NCBI GenBank assembly: GCA_021229015.1
Contig: CM037795.1
Span: 18,929,166-18,993,165 of the forward strand
Length of the DNA: 64,000 nt
Source of the DNA: Solen grandis
Taxonomy: Eukaryota > Mollusca > Bivalvia > Adapedonta > Solenidae
Direction of reading: 5' to 3'
Below are positions 1 through 11,084 of the stretch, in pieces (position 1 is the first letter of the stretch; each line of letters begins with the position of its first letter). Both the position numbers and the translations under genes were made by a program. The notes under the pieces are model-generated. The model was given only the letters and a program-made list of their open reading frames with translations, was not told the origin of the DNA and ran no database searches.

Positions 1-923
1 TACCATTTAAAATTCCAGTTCCTTAATATTCATCAATATTCTTCAATATTTATGAGGTGAAAGTTAATTATATTTACTTAACATTCCTCCTGGTCACATT
101 ACAAGATTAAATCAAATCTTTCAGTAGATAGAAACTGCGCGAGACAATTAACAAATATCTGAATTCTGGCATTCTTGGGTATCCAAAGAGATGGTGAATT
201 CATTATCATCCTTGTGACAATGTCACTATTTACATACATCTGACACCTGATGCCAACTCCTTGATGAATTTCAAAATAATTGCTGAACTCTGATTCATGG
301 TAAACAGATTCTAAACAATGCTAAGCAATGTTTTAACTCTTTTTTTGCTATTCTTAAGGAATGGTTAAATTAAAAAAAAATTGTGACATTTTTGTCAGAG
401 AATTTTTTTGTTAGGGTTACTATTAAATTTGATGCAATAATTAAGCAATATACATTTATCTAATTGTTTGTCTCAGGATAATTATAATTATTTTGACAAA
501 TCTGCATCACTTAAGCCCATGTCTTATGACCCTCTGGTATATATGAAATAAAACTTTGAAACTTTGAAACTTTTGTTATTTGAAATTCAAATTTTCATCC
601 AAATTTAAGAAACTTTCATTTCAATCATAATTATCATCAGAAAAAAAGAGAGATTACACAGTATATATCTATTAAAATAACATGCTCTTAAAAAAATGCC
701 AAAATCTTGCAAGTACAACTAGATGTTGGACTCAAACTATATTCTGTGATGTGTTAAGGTGACTTAAGTTATTATGTATAGACAAAAACAATGCAGAATC
801 TCCACTTTGACCCCAAAATAGCAATATAATATTGATGCACTACAGTTTAAACTTTATTTATTTTACATCGATTACGAAACAAGTTATCACAACTTATATT
901 AATCACTCTTGATGGCTCTGATG
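1..923. other. AT-rich sequence without a visible gene
   Basis: I see no splice-supported exon here. The only structured piece is near 541-575, where AATAAA is followed by short AACTTTG-like repeats. That resembles the short-repeat tail of a retroposon on the plus strand, but no body can be recognised before it. If the minus-strand gene continues leftwards, this is its intron or a downstream region. Confidence 0.4.
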
Positions 924-1105
924 GCTGCCTGGATAGCATAGTGGTAATGCACCTCGCTTCTCACCAATGTATCCCTGGTTCAATTCCTGGTCATGTGCAT
1001 GAGAGGGTACAGTGGTTGCCCGTCCAGACACATGGGTTTTCTCCGGGCTCTCCGGTTTCCTCCCACAATAATGATCACATACACCACCATCAGAGCTGCA
1101 CTATA
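924..1105 (+). mobile_element. tRNA-derived SINE
   Basis: The head carries Pol III internal promoter boxes in the right order and spacing: an A box TAGCATAGTGG at 934-944 and a B box GGTTCAATTCC at 977-987. The tail continues with a conserved-looking block around 1035-1070 (CTCCGGTTTCCTCCCACA). The combination of a tRNA-like head and an unrelated tail indicates a SINE rather than a tRNA gene. The small open frames across it are by-products. Confidence 0.75.
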
Positions 1106-2365
1106 CAATGTGGTCCAAATAATTCAATATTTACACTTGCGAAATGTATCCTGCATTGACTGCATGAAGAAAACAGGCTTTTTCTATTTTGAATTTTGCT
1201 ACTAATCTTATGCACAAATGAATTCTTCCTATTGACACTGATCAAAAGACATCTAATGATGGAATCAAAGGTTGCATCTGGAAAGGTATAATGACAGAAT
1301 CTACCCTCAAACAAGATTTTGCCTCATTCAGATTAACTTTCAGGCCATTATGGAGCTAAATAATAGTGACTATTTAATACGCAGAAGATAAACATAAAAT
1401 ATTTTACCTGTTTATTTGGGTTCATTATGTTTATTTCATCAACACATGAAAGCAAACAGTCATTTCATATCCATTTAAGTTTTTCAATAGTCACATATAC
1501 ATGACATAGTAAAATAGGCATATACTTAGCACTGACATAACAAAAAACACTGACTCTTTAAATAAAGCTATACAGCACTGTGCTAACTGATACAAATCTA
1601 AAATTTAAAATATCTGAACCAATTATTCGCTCGGACAAAGATTTTTCAATGCTACGAAAATATTGACCTGCCAGAAACCTTCAATAGTGAAATATAATAC
1701 TTTGAACAAACATCCAACCCAACACTGGCTCTCTTTTGATATATAATAATCTATTTTTCAACCCAAACAAAAACCATGCCGAATCTCACTGGTCAACATA
1801 ACACACCAATATTTACTGAAATGATATTGCCTGAAGTTATTTTTACCTAAATTTTCCACCTCTCTACATCTCCTTTGAATTATTAATTGACAGCATGTAA
1901 ATAGGGTATTCATTTCAAATGAATTGAGAGAATTTTATTTTCACCTGATTATATTTTTAGTGAATAGTCAATACTAAAATAGGTATTCACTTCAGTACAC
2001 CTTCCTTTCATCATGTTAAAAAATGATACAATGATTATCGATTTTTTTAAGAGACATCATAAAACCAATGATTTTGAATGGAATAAAAAAAAGTGACATG
2101 AAATATTTAAATGCCTTCTAAATCCTCAGAGTTGTAAGCAGATAATATTTACCACAAAAAAGATCTTTCACTATTTATGAGTATACAAAACTTATGAGCT
2201 GTTAAATTGTGTATTCAGATCATAAATTATCTCATCTCAAATATATCTTGATCAGATCGAAATTAAAGTTTTTATATTTGTGTTACATGAATAGCTTGGA
2301 AACACAGGTTCCGTTATCATAAAAATAAACTTATTGATCTAATATACAAAAAAGTACCTTAATGA
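1106..2365. other. AT-rich non-coding stretch
   Basis: I see no coding signal, repeat family or RNA gene here. One donor-like site at about 1405 (CAG then GTAAAA on the minus strand) has no matching acceptor. Confidence 0.4.
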
Positions 2366-2645
2366 ATTTAATCCTTAATTAACAGACAAAATGTCCTCAA
2401 AATAATGAGTATTTGTTTAAATCCTTAATTAACTAGACAAAATGTCCTCAAAATGTAATGAGTATTTTGTTTAAATCCTTAATTAACAAGACAAAATGTC
2501 CTCAAAATGTAATGAGTATTTTGTTTAAATCCTTAATTGACAAGACAAAATGTCCTCAAAATGTTATGAGTATTTTGTTTAAATCCTTAATTAACAAGAC
2601 AAAAAAGAAAAACTCAAAATTTAAAAGATGTCTTGTTTAAAGCCT
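2366..2645. repeat. 54-bp minisatellite, about five copies
   Basis: Direct repeats of a unit containing AATCCTTAATTAACAAGACA, AAATGTCCTCAAAATG and AATGAGTATTTTGTTTA. The two central copies are nearly identical; the outer ones carry indels. The period is 54 bp, divisible by three, so one frame stays open across several units (2458-2640 on the plus strand). That frame is a consequence of the period and is not a gene. Confidence 0.85.
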
Positions 2646-2649
2646 TAAA

Positions 2650-3870
2650 TGAACAAAATATGATATTAGATACCCATATTATTCTGTTATTCATTGATTT
2701 TATACATTGCACAGCTATGATCAAAACAAAATCTTTTATGCATCTACTCGAGTTTTAAAACTGCTGTCAAGTCTGAATCAAATCTGATTTGTTTACTACC
2801 ATTAGATATTCATTAAAGCAGCCATGTAGGGGGTATTTAAATTTTCCCCTCCATACACAAAAATAAATATTATGTGACATGATCTGTGAATTATTTATTG
2901 ATTTTCTCATAATAAATATGTGACTCAAAAGATATAAAAACAAACAAGTAATTTTAAAAGCATACAAATATTTCAGGGAGGCAATGAATATGTAGTTATT
3001 CAAATATCTTTAAATTAACTGTAAAAATGAACACCCAACAATAAAATAAATAAATATTTTCTCACCAGGCAACAAAATGTGCACCAATGCAACCAGGCTT
3101 AAAAGTCCACTATCAGAGCAAATACAAAATTCAAAACCCCAAGTGATAACCACTGGTCTGTTTTAAAATGGAAACCTCCAGCAGTAAATGTTAAAACTAT
3201 CTGTATGGGAAGTATTTAAAATCCCCCACAATTGAATTCTCTCATGCTCCTTACACCTGTAAAATTCTCCTATATACCTATACCTTTGACCTTTCTTTTT
3301 TAGAAAACCAATATACCCCACTCAGGTCAGGCCTGAAAGTAATTATTCTAAAATGACACAGGTATTAATATTGTCTTCAGTTTTATCTACATACACAATC
3401 AGCGAGAAATCTTCTCAGGGACCAGAAAGAAATTTTTCAACGGGATTGTAAATCAGAAATTAAATTTAACAAGGTGGATTTATCGTGCACTAAACCTGTT
3501 TCAAAAGGACTGCAATTTATCTCAAGAGAATCATTATTCAAACAGAAAATATGGTAGATGAATAATAAAATACATGAATATGATACCCATGTTACTTAAA
3601 GAAAATTGCTTATCTTCAAGCACTATTCATACATACTCTGAAAAAGAATCTTGTCAGTGAACTTTATTTTTTCATGAACTAAGCACACTTCATTTGCTCT
3701 AAATTACTTTGTAAATATGAATGCCATACTGAAGATCAGCTGAACTATCAAGTTACTGTTATGACGACTTCAACCTACACAATATTTAGATCGTATAAGC
3801 TGTTCAGTTATGTCCCCTTGATTCATTTTCTTATCTGCACACTTTATGACTCCTTACTTGTATTTCACAT
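2650..3870. other. AT-rich non-coding stretch
   Basis: No splice-supported exon and no clear repeat is visible. Short open frames (for example 2767-3003, minus) have no coding character. Confidence 0.4.
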
Positions 3871-3875
3871 TTTTA

Positions 3876-4076
3876 ACCCTTACCTAATGAATATTCATGT
3901 ACAAATTATACAGAACTTTTAATGGCATTTAAAAGAAAGGATTTTTTTAGCCATGTAGACTGTATAAAATCTGAGCTACAATACTATATCAGCAAAAAAA
4001 ACAGACCCAGTTCAGACAGCTCCTCCAATGTTTGCCAAGATGTCAAACTGAGACTATATGAGATACAGGGTTAATG
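3876..4076 (+). mobile_element. MITE family A, diverged full-length copy
   Basis: The copy runs from TTAACCCTTACCTAATGAAT to GAGATACAGGGTTAA. Between them lies the family core GCCATGTAGACTG...ATCTGAGCTACAATA...CAGACAGCTCC. The same core recurs at about 4112, 7722, 11085, 14812, 15946, 18976 and 47880. The ends are imperfect inverted repeats (TTAACCCTTACCTAATG against the complement of TATGAGATACAGGGTTAA). No coding capacity. Confidence 0.65.
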
Positions 4077-4111
4077 CCATCTAAAATAATTCCACCCATC
4101 ATCTAATACCT

Positions 4112-4232
4112 ATTTACTCATACAATATTGTAGCTCAGATTCTACAGTCTGCAGGATTAATAAAAGCCTATTGTTTCATAAACTTTTTATTTGACTCTAT
4201 ACATGAATATTCATGAGATAAGGGGTTTAAAA
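4112..4232 (-). mobile_element. MITE family A, partial copy
   Basis: In inverted orientation this carries TACTCATACAATATTGTAGC, then CAGATTCTACAGTCTGCA, and ends with ATGAATATTCATGAGATAAG. These are the core and one terminus of family A. Confidence 0.6.
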
Positions 4233-4320
4233 ATTTGCAGTTAATGAGGAAGATCAGCCTAATTTGCATAAAAATCAGACAGTATAAAAACCTAACAAGG
4301 GCGCTGTAATCCATTAGGGA

Positions 4321-4537
4321 GGGGCCTCCATGGCCAAGAGGGTAAAGTTGCTGACTTTAACACTCACTCAGCCCCTCTCCACGTGGGTTCGAATCCTGGC
4401 AGGGTCATTCGGATTTTCATGTGAGGAAGCCTTCCAGCTGGCTTGCGATAGGTCGGTGGTTCTACCCGGGTGCCTCCACCTGTAATTAGCTGGACGTCGC
4501 TATATGACTGAAATACTGTTGAAGCGATGGTAAACTC
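4321..4537 (+). mobile_element. tRNA-derived SINE (type 2)
   Basis: A box TGGCCAAGAGG at 4331-4341 and B box GGTTCGAATCC at 4386-4396, followed by a long tail ending in AGCTGGACGTCGCTATATGA and TACTGTTGAAGCGATGG. It is the same family as the inverted copies at 47481, 57759 and 59557. It lacks about 24 bp that the copy at 59557 carries just before CTTCCTCCACCTGT. Confidence 0.85.
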
Positions 4538-4559
4538 TAATAGACAAGTCAAGTAATCC

Positions 4560-4690
4560 AGTAGAACCATACATGACTACAGATCCAAAGGTTCTTTAAT
4601 TTGAACCGCTTTGGGGTAAGATTTTTTCCCATGACTTTACATAGCCCTGATACCTGCACCAGTCAAACTAAGGAACCAAAGAGAAGGATA
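4560..4690 (+). mobile_element. Fragment of tRNA-derived SINE (type 3)
   Basis: CATACATGACTACAGATCCA, a degraded B-box region and the downstream CCATGACTTTACATAGCC resemble the better preserved copy at 45980-46110. The A box region is missing and the B box is degenerate. It abuts the preceding SINE. Confidence 0.5.
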
Positions 4691-5012
4691 ATAAAGTAAG
4701 TGGTAGATATTTATTTTCCAACTGATGTAAAAAAAATAATGACACCATGCAGGTATTTGTGTCATTTGCATGACTACCAACATGTTAGATCTAATCCTAA
4801 CTTCTATATGCATTACTTTTCGGTCAACAATTTTGTTGACATGTCAATTTTCATATAAAGGCTGACTTTATAATTAGCAGTTGCTGGGCATAAGTAGACA
4901 CCTGGGGGCAATAGTGAAATCTGATGTTTGCAGACCGATGCTCTAGGGCTGAAACAGTGCGAGATGGTACAACTGTACTGTGGTACTTCCTCTTGTGGTT
5001 CAGTACAAGGTA

Positions 5013-5130
5013 CATTAACCCTTTCCCTCATATAACTATTAATACCAAAAGCCTGATCTCAAAACCAAAAACCTTTCCTCATTACCCCGGGCGAACAGCA
5101 TAAAACCTGATCAGCCTGCGAGTTGTAAAA
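5013..5130 (-). mobile_element. MITE family B fragment
   Basis: Begins with TTAACCCTTTCCCTCATATA and continues with AGCCTGATCTCAAAACC and GCGAACAGCATAAAACC, then CTGATCAGCCTGCGAGTT. These are the inverted right half and central palindrome arm of the elements at 9098 and 15704. It has internal deletions. Confidence 0.6.
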
Positions 5131-5469
5131 TTTCTCATCAAATCTTTTAAAGAAAATCCACACAGGCAGCCTCAATATAAACAGCATTTCTTACATTTTT
5201 TTTTAGTTCATTAAAATACTTAGCACTATCAAAGTAATGCTTACAATCTCAGATAAATTACTGAAGTAAATAATTGAGTTGATATGAACTTAATGACAAA
5301 ATATTCAAGCATTTTTATAAGAAAAACAAAAATGATGAAATACGTTTCCTAAGCATTTTAGTATTACTTATAGTGCTAAAGAAAGTTGGTACAATTGGTG
5401 CATGGAACTACCTTTTCAAAGCATTGGTACTATACCAGACCATTTTTTACAGCTCAGTAGTACCGGTAA

Positions 5470-5560
5470 ATAGAATTGCAGCCAGCAACTAGTGATCAAA
5501 CTCACAGCCTCTTTCTTGTGAGGTGGACATTTTAACCATCTTGCAGTAGGACAAGCTCTG
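5470..5560 (-). mobile_element. Degenerate tRNA-like SINE head
   Basis: On the minus strand there is an A-box-like AAGATGGTTAAAATG followed by a B-box-like GAGTTTGATCAC at plausible spacing. No tail family could be assigned. A chance match is possible. Confidence 0.35.
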
Positions 5561-5939
5561 GGGGTTGGTGTTAGTTCTGATAGGTGGGAATATTAGAAAA
5601 TATGACAAAGGGAGGTAACTATTGGTAAACACAAGGACTGCTTCCTATATAAAAATCTTTATTATCTCCCATGGATTATATTAGTTCCTATAACACACAT
5701 TTAAGCTTACATGGCTAAGAATTATTTAGAGTAATATAAACTCATGGAAAATAATGGTCTTACAACTGTGTCATATAGTTAGTGAAATTAAAACAAAACT
5801 ATTGTCATAGTAATAACAAAATCCCTGTGACCGAAAAAAAAAATTGCCCTATAGAAATAAATCAATTAATTATCATGACCAAGCAATGAATTAAAAAAAA
5901 TCACTTCTCAATCAAAATTCTGGAACTAGAATACTGTAC

Positions 5940-6146
5940 ATCAGGCATGTGCTTAGTATGACAAACCATATACAACCTGTCATTTACAGTTGGCTATGGG
6001 GTTGTCTTAGGACCATATACCATGCTGTTCACGTGTTCCTAATGCTGTATATGGGTATACGTCAGTTTATGACACTGAGATAGTTTCATAGCTGACTGTA
6101 AGCGTACAGTTGCATACAGTTTGTCATACTGAACACGCGCCAGGTA
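5940..6146. mobile_element. Small fold-back MITE
   Basis: The ends form imperfect inverted repeats of about 37 bp. The left arm is CAGGCATGTGCTTAGTATG then ACAAACCATATACAAC. The right arm, read on the minus strand, is CTGGCGCGTGTTCAGTATG then ACAAACTGTATGCAAC. It lies in the intron about 30 bp beyond the donor of the neighbouring minus-strand exon. No coding capacity. Confidence 0.6.
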
Positions 6147-6177
6147 TACATCAGGAAAAAGCTTGTTGTACACTTAC

Positions 6178-6293
6178 CTCTCTAGACCAGGGGGCGCCAC
6201 TTCAGATGTTTCCTCCCCAGCTGGGGGGTCTGGTTCCTTAGGAGCTGGTTCCGGTTCCTTCATTTTCCTCACACGCTCTATTGGCTTTTTAGT
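6178..6293 (-). CDS. Coding exon of unidentified disordered protein (lysine- and proline-rich)
   Basis: The acceptor is CTGGTTCCCAG preceded by a pyrimidine-rich stretch (minus strand). The donor is GAGAG then GTAAGTG, close to consensus. The exon enters in phase 0 and leaves with two bases of a split codon. It encodes 38 full codons starting TKKPIERVRKMKEPEPAPKE and ending EVAPPGLE, so a basic patch followed by alternating acidic and proline residues. Its incoming phase matches the outgoing phase of 6701-6883, giving a continuous frame. It is the last exon I can see before the left edge; the donor implies at least one more. No domain is recognised, and composition suggests disorder. Confidence 0.7.
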
Positions 6294-6700
6294 CTGGGAA
6301 CCAGAATAAACAGGAAATAATTGATAAATAAGAAATAATCAAATGAAAATAATAGTAATTACCACTGATTAACAGGAATTTGTCACTGGAAAAAAATGTC
6401 TTATTATGGAATGCCTTGTATCATAAGCATTTCCATACAGTTTACTACTTATGTGTAAAGATTCCATGTAATACATCTATTAGTTTTAGAGAAGTTGCTC
6501 TTTAAGTAGATTTAATGCAATTTGTATATTTGAAAATGAACATGATGAGGGCTGACTAAAGGAAATTAAACCAGTTCTTTCACTTTTTCTTGTTTTTTTA
6601 TACAATTAAAACAGTTTTGCTGTCAACTCTGGAAATGCAGCACTTATTCATCACAGAATGAATTACATAATTTATATGAGAAGTTAAAGGCAAATCTCAC
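6294..6700 (-). other. Intron between two coding exons
   Basis: A 407-bp intron with GTGAGA at its donor and a CCCAG acceptor on the minus strand. AT-rich, with no repeat family recognised. Confidence 0.6.
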
Positions 6701-6883
6701 CTTTTTATTGACACAAGATCTTTTTCTGCCTGTGGAGGGTGGTGGCTCAGGTGTTTTTGTCGCCCGCAGTACAGGTTCTGGACTGGGTGGTGGCTGTCTC
6801 GGGCTCTGGGGTCGCCCGTTACCATTAATGTTGTTGTTGTCAACGTTATTGAGAATGAGCAAGGATTCGGCGCTCTTCTGTGA
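6701..6883 (-). CDS. Coding exon of unidentified disordered protein (proline-rich)
   Basis: The acceptor is GATTATATTTCAG and the donor is AAAAAG then GTGAGA. The exon is 183 bp, phase 0 on both sides, 61 codons with no stop. It begins SQKSAESLLILNNVDNNN and contains two proline-rich stretches, PRQPPPSPEP and KTPEPPPSTG, that could bind SH3 or WW domains. It ends in a basic cluster, GRKRSCVNKK. With the next exon's TKKP start this forms a lysine/arginine-rich patch that could act as a nuclear localisation or acidic-lipid binding segment; that is inference. It has the strongest coding look of all exons here. Family not recognised. Confidence 0.75.
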
Positions 6884-7309
6884 CTGAAATATAATCAGGA
6901 AATAAAATCTAAAAACCTCTATCAAGAACTGTGACTCCTCTTAAATCTTCAGCTTGTAAAAGCTACACCTCTGAAATGAGTTACCTGGAAACAAAAATCA
7001 ATCATTAACACTTTATAACTTTACCTCATGCATCTTCATAATTATGCATTTATGACTTCATGAATATTCATTAGCTCTGTAAAAAAGAACTCCGATACAC
7101 ATACATACTATTCACACCATGTTAGATAATTAAGATACCAGATCAAACAAACTGAAAAATAAGAATTTATAAAACAGCAAGTGGTTACTGACACACATAA
7201 ATCTGTATCAGCATGACCACTTCATCATCTCAATGATATCAATTTTTTGTCATTTATTATCTGGCTTAGATCCTGTGGGTTGGAGTCTTGTTACTCTAAA
7301 TTCATGACA

Positions 7310-7435
7310 GGTAACCATAAAGCTTGTTTGCAGTAGGTCAGTGGTTCTACCCAGGTACCATGTGAACTTGTCTTATCATGAAATTGCTAAATGACTGAAA
7401 TGTTGTCATAATGATTGCAATATCCAAATCAACAA
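7310..7435 (+). mobile_element. Fragment of SINE type 2 tail
   Basis: GCAGTAGGTCAGTGGTTCTA then CCCAGGTACC and AAATGACTGAAATGTTGTC correspond to the tail of the element at 4321-4537. The tRNA-like head is absent. Confidence 0.5.
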
Positions 7436-7467
7436 CATAAAACCTGATCAAATTGAATGTTTCATAC

Positions 7468-7506
7468 CTTGGAGACAACCTTATTCTGATATGAGGCCAT
7501 TACAAA
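7468..7506 (-). CDS. Candidate cassette exon or alternative first coding exon
   Basis: The donor CTCCAAG then GTATGA is good. Read as an internal exon with acceptor TTCTTGAAG, it is 39 bp, phase 0 on both sides, encoding FVMASYQNKVVSK. That fits exactly between the phase-0 end of 22427-22509 and the phase-0 start of 6701-6883. It also contains an ATG at 7500 with G at -3 and G at +4. It could therefore be a first coding exon from an internal promoter, giving MASYQNKVVSK followed by SQKSAESLL. The acceptor's pyrimidine tract is only moderate, so the alternative-start reading is at least as likely. Transcript evidence would decide. Confidence 0.45.
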
Positions 7507-7721
7507 CTTCAAGAATTGAAAATGTCTGAAAAGTGCCTATCTATTTTTGTCAGGTATGTAATTAAGATATTCTTTGTGTAGGAATTGTAAGAGGTATAAT
7601 GTTAGAAATGCTTTTCCTCAGTTTATTGCTTTCCCTTCATCTAGCTTTTCATCTCTGTTCATTCACCTAAATATCAAAAACTTAGTCACAACAAATCAAA
7701 CCTTTGTCCGTCAACTTATTA

Positions 7722-8328
7722 TCCATTTACCTCATGAATATTCATGTACTGTATTATGACTTGATGAATATTAAATTGATTAATTACTGAAGTTTAAATT
7801 GCATGTAAAACAAATGATTTTTCTTTGCCATGCAGACTGTGTAGAATCTGAGCTACAATATTGTATGAGCAAACAGAGGAGACCCTGATTAGACAGCTCC
7901 TTAAGAACTCTCTGATTCTAGTAGCTGTCAGATTCTAGAAGCTGTCTGATTCTAGTAGCTGTCAGACTCTAGTAGCTGTCACTAGTAGCTGTCTGATTCT
8001 AGTAGCTGTCACTAGTAGCTGTCTGATTCTAGTAGCTGTCTGATTAATAGCTATCATTAGTAGCTGTCTGATTCTAGTAGCTGTCATCAGTAGCTGTCTG
8101 ATTCTTGTAGCTGTCTGATTCTAGTAGCTGTTTGATTCTAGTAGCTGTCACTAGTAGCTGTCTGATTCTAGTAGCTGTCACTAGTAGCTGTCTGATTCCA
8201 ATTCCTGTCACTAGTAGCTGTCTGATTCTAGTCCCTGTCACTAGTAGCTGTCTGATTCTAGTAGCTGTCTGATCTTGGTCTGCTCTGTTTGTAAAGGCGT
8301 AAAGCACGTCTAAATGAGGTAAGGGGTT
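7722..8328 (+). mobile_element. MITE family A, expanded by an internal minisatellite
   Basis: It starts at TTATCCATTTACCTCATGAA, has the core GCAGACTGTGTAGAATCTGA and GCAAACAGAGGAGACCC, and ends near TAAATGAGGTAAGGGGTTA. The middle of a family A element normally contains AAAAGCTGTCTGAT (see 16125-16138). Here that point is occupied by about 370 bp of tandem repeats built from AGCTGTCTGATTCT, so the array apparently grew from the element itself. Confidence 0.65.
7905..8275. repeat. 17/13-bp minisatellite (AGTAGCTGTCTGATTCT / AGTAGCTGTCACT)
   Basis: Two related units alternate irregularly: a 17-bp AGTAGCTGTCTGATTCT and a shortened AGTAGCTGTCACT. A few copies carry substitutions (AATTCCTG, AGTCCCTG). 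A repetitive open frame on the minus strand (8074-8307) comes from the array and should not be taken as a gene. Confidence 0.85.
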
Positions 8329-8821
8329 ATAGAATATTTAATCATATCTCACCACAGGATTCATTTTAATATGGATAAGCCAACCTTTGATAGAATCTTT
8401 AATTGATTTTATTACACTGTTGTATAATTTAGTGATAAATAGAGGTTTGATCGATTAATTGAAAACCCGAATAACATGTAATAAATAATCAAGAACAGAA
8501 AGTAATACAGGTCCATGATACAAAACATCAATTAAAAAAGTGCACTGCCTCTTAAATGTGCAGCATATAAACCCATGCACTTGTTAACATTCGGATGCAC
8601 ATTGATTTCAAAAGACGTGAAATAACGTAAACATATAATCTTGTCTCAAAAATGTTCTCATTGACTGTATAAATCTTCAGTTGAAAATCAATTATGATTT
8701 TTGAAATAATTAGAGAGTGATCATCTATGCTCTTAAATTGCCTCTCTGTCAATAAGAAACAAACATGCAAAAGATCCAGATTGTAGTTCAGTTTTCACTA
8801 CAATTAAATACAGAAACCTAA

Positions 8822-8970
8822 CTCCCTTTAATCCCTATCATGCTGTGCGCACTTGTGTTTGTTTTTCATTGTGACCAGTGCAGACCAGGATCAGCCTGGA
8901 CATTCATGCAGTCTGATCATGGTCTGCACTGTTTGCTATTCAGTCAATAAATCTTAGCAAGCACCCCTAT
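8822..8970. mobile_element. MITE family C fragment
   Basis: GTGCAGACCAGGATCAGCCT and GTCTGATCATGGTCTGCACT form an interrupted inverted repeat around a short loop. The sequence resembles the central palindromes of families A and B but is distinct. The termini are unclear. Confidence 0.4.
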
Positions 8971-9097
8971 AAACAACTAATGGTATGATCCAAAAGTGAA
9001 GGAAGCACAAGTCCAGTCAAGAACTGGTATAGATTAAACTGCTGATTTACCTTGGGGTTTTGGTGCATTTCATTCAGCAGTATTGTAATTGAATATT

Positions 9098-9334
9098 TTA
9101 ACCCTTTCCCTCATAGAGAACACCATGAAAAGACCTATGCGAACAGCATAAAACCAGATCAGCGAGTAACTCGCAGGCTGATCAGGATTTATGCTGTTTG
9201 CTGCTCCTCAGTGGTCTGGAAATGAGGATTTTATAATTAAATTTGGTAAGGTTTAACTGTGGTTTTTGCAGATCAGGCTTTATGTGGTACCTATTGAGTG
9301 TTTCAAAATGAGTCTATATGAGGGAAAGGGTTAA
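9098..9334 (+). mobile_element. MITE family B (TTAA-flanked, piggyBac-like)
   Basis: The inverted termini TTAACCCTTTCCCTCATA and TATGAGGGAAAGGGTTAA are exact. The element is 237 bp. The centre is a hairpin built on CTGATCAG-containing arms. TTAA at each outer edge and CCCTTT just inside fit the TTAA target preference and CCC-starting termini of piggyBac-superfamily elements, hence the assignment by analogy. Other copies: 15704-15945 and 50959-51142, and a fragment at 5013. Confidence 0.75.
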
Positions 9335-10830
9335 CATGCACTTTTGAAATGACGCTGGTAGATCTTGATGTTATTTGAAAAATGTGTTTAAGACATAATT
9401 ATGTTGTAAGGGATCTAAATTGTATTAAACTATGGAACTACTTAATAATTATTTTTATCAATTCTTGGCAGTTTTCTCTACCTATAGCTATCAATTTACA
9501 TTTATGCTTTTTCTTAAAAAATGCAAGCAAAACATCATGCAGTTGTGAAAATCACTAATTCAGTCAACTATCTCCCAGGAGTCATCTCTGAATAACAGCC
9601 AACCTGTGAACAAGAGCCACCTCTAGATAAAGGCCAGTTTACAACAGTTCCCCTTGAATGGTCTGAGTTCACAAGTATTTCTGTCCATGTACTCCATTAT
9701 TACTGAGATTCTCTACATTTAATTCATTCACACAAAAGAAACTCATCAATTTACCAGAGTTCATCAAACAATTACTTACTCTATGTACTGAGCTTAATGT
9801 TATCATCAACTAGATTCTTTTATGTGTCAATCAGATTCTCTCTTCATTAATTCAGCAATTAACAGGTGTTCTACCTTTTCCATTTCAATACTGACAATAA
9901 GAAAACTTTAATAAAGAAACATAAACTAAATATAAGTTTTTCTTTCATAATCTAACTCAAATTTTCCAACATTTAAGAGGTGCTAGAATTTTTGGTCTGG
10001 CAGCCCCTGCTCAACATAGATCAAGTGCTGAATAAAACATCATAAATATTATATATATAAAGCAGTCATGTGTCTATATAATTGTAAAATAAGAGAATTG
10101 AAGCATGTCTTCCATGAAAAGGTAATAGGAATTACGTCTTAATTATATGAGATAATTATGCAAGAAAAAAATCTATCATGGGTTTTGCAAAGTTTGATTG
10201 GTTTATCCTTTCATAGGACAGGCACTTACTTCCTAGAAGGAGCCTCATAACCTTCAAAAGGCACAAACCTTTAATAGATACTAATAACCTTAAGTTAAAG
10301 AAACATAGACACCATAAGTAATAAACTTACATTAATCTGAAGTTTTATCCGGGAAATTTCTATACACTTTCTAATGTCCTAGCCCATTTCCCAGCCTTCA
10401 GCATGTGACTTCCAGCACCACTATGCTAAGCAATATTCCTGGACCAGATCCAAAGAAGTTTATGAATATTTAATTCAAGAGACTAGCTGTCATATATACT
10501 GTAGCCCAAATATTGAGGTCTAAATGCTGTAAAGCAGTGAGCAGACCAGTCATAAATAAACCACTCTTTATTGGTACTCTCTTGAATTTTACATCCCAAC
10601 AAAGATCTTTAATTCATTCTGATTATTCTGACAAAGAATTAAAATTCAGCCTTTAGTTTAGTACTTTGTTTATAGCTATAAACACACACTTACTGCAGTC
10701 AGCATGTTTTACCCATGAAATTTGTTAGTAATCAAGTTTAGAATAATTATATCTTGTTCCATCATAACACACAATCCTTTAAAACATGATCCAGATTGGA
10801 CCCCAAATCTAAATTTAGTAATTTCTTTAA
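9335..10830 (-). other. Intronic stretch of the minus-strand gene
   Basis: AT-rich, with no repeat family recognised. Two short segments have strong GTAAGT donors and open frames (10230-10268 and 10331-10378) but weak acceptors. They are discussed in the findings. Confidence 0.4.
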
Positions 10831-11048
10831 GACCAAAAAAAAAAAAAAAAAAAAAAAGTTTCATTTCTGGTGTCTTGACTGACCCATTTTTTTAACAACC
10901 GACCCTAAAGATTTTTTTACCTTTCCACCTTTAAAACAAAATCTCCCTTTTTTCCCCTTTCGTTTCATGTGAAAAGAAAAAAATCACAACCTACCAACCC
11001 TCTTTTATTTTTGCTGGAGACCAGAAACGAAACTTTTTTTTTTGGCCT
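10831..11048. mobile_element. MITE with poly-A-containing inverted ends
   Basis: The left end is GACC, a run of A, then GTTTCATTTCTGGT. The right end on the minus strand is GGCC, a run of A, then GTTTCGTTTCTGGT. The arms are about 35-40 bp. The internal part is pyrimidine-rich and non-coding. Confidence 0.6.
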
Positions 11049-11084
11049 AAGATGACATAATCCTTTATCTCATTTTGACACAAT

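Noticed and set aside
7905..8275. CRISPR-like array
   Set aside because: Units are 13-17 bp without unique spacers, in a eukaryotic sequence; it is a minisatellite.
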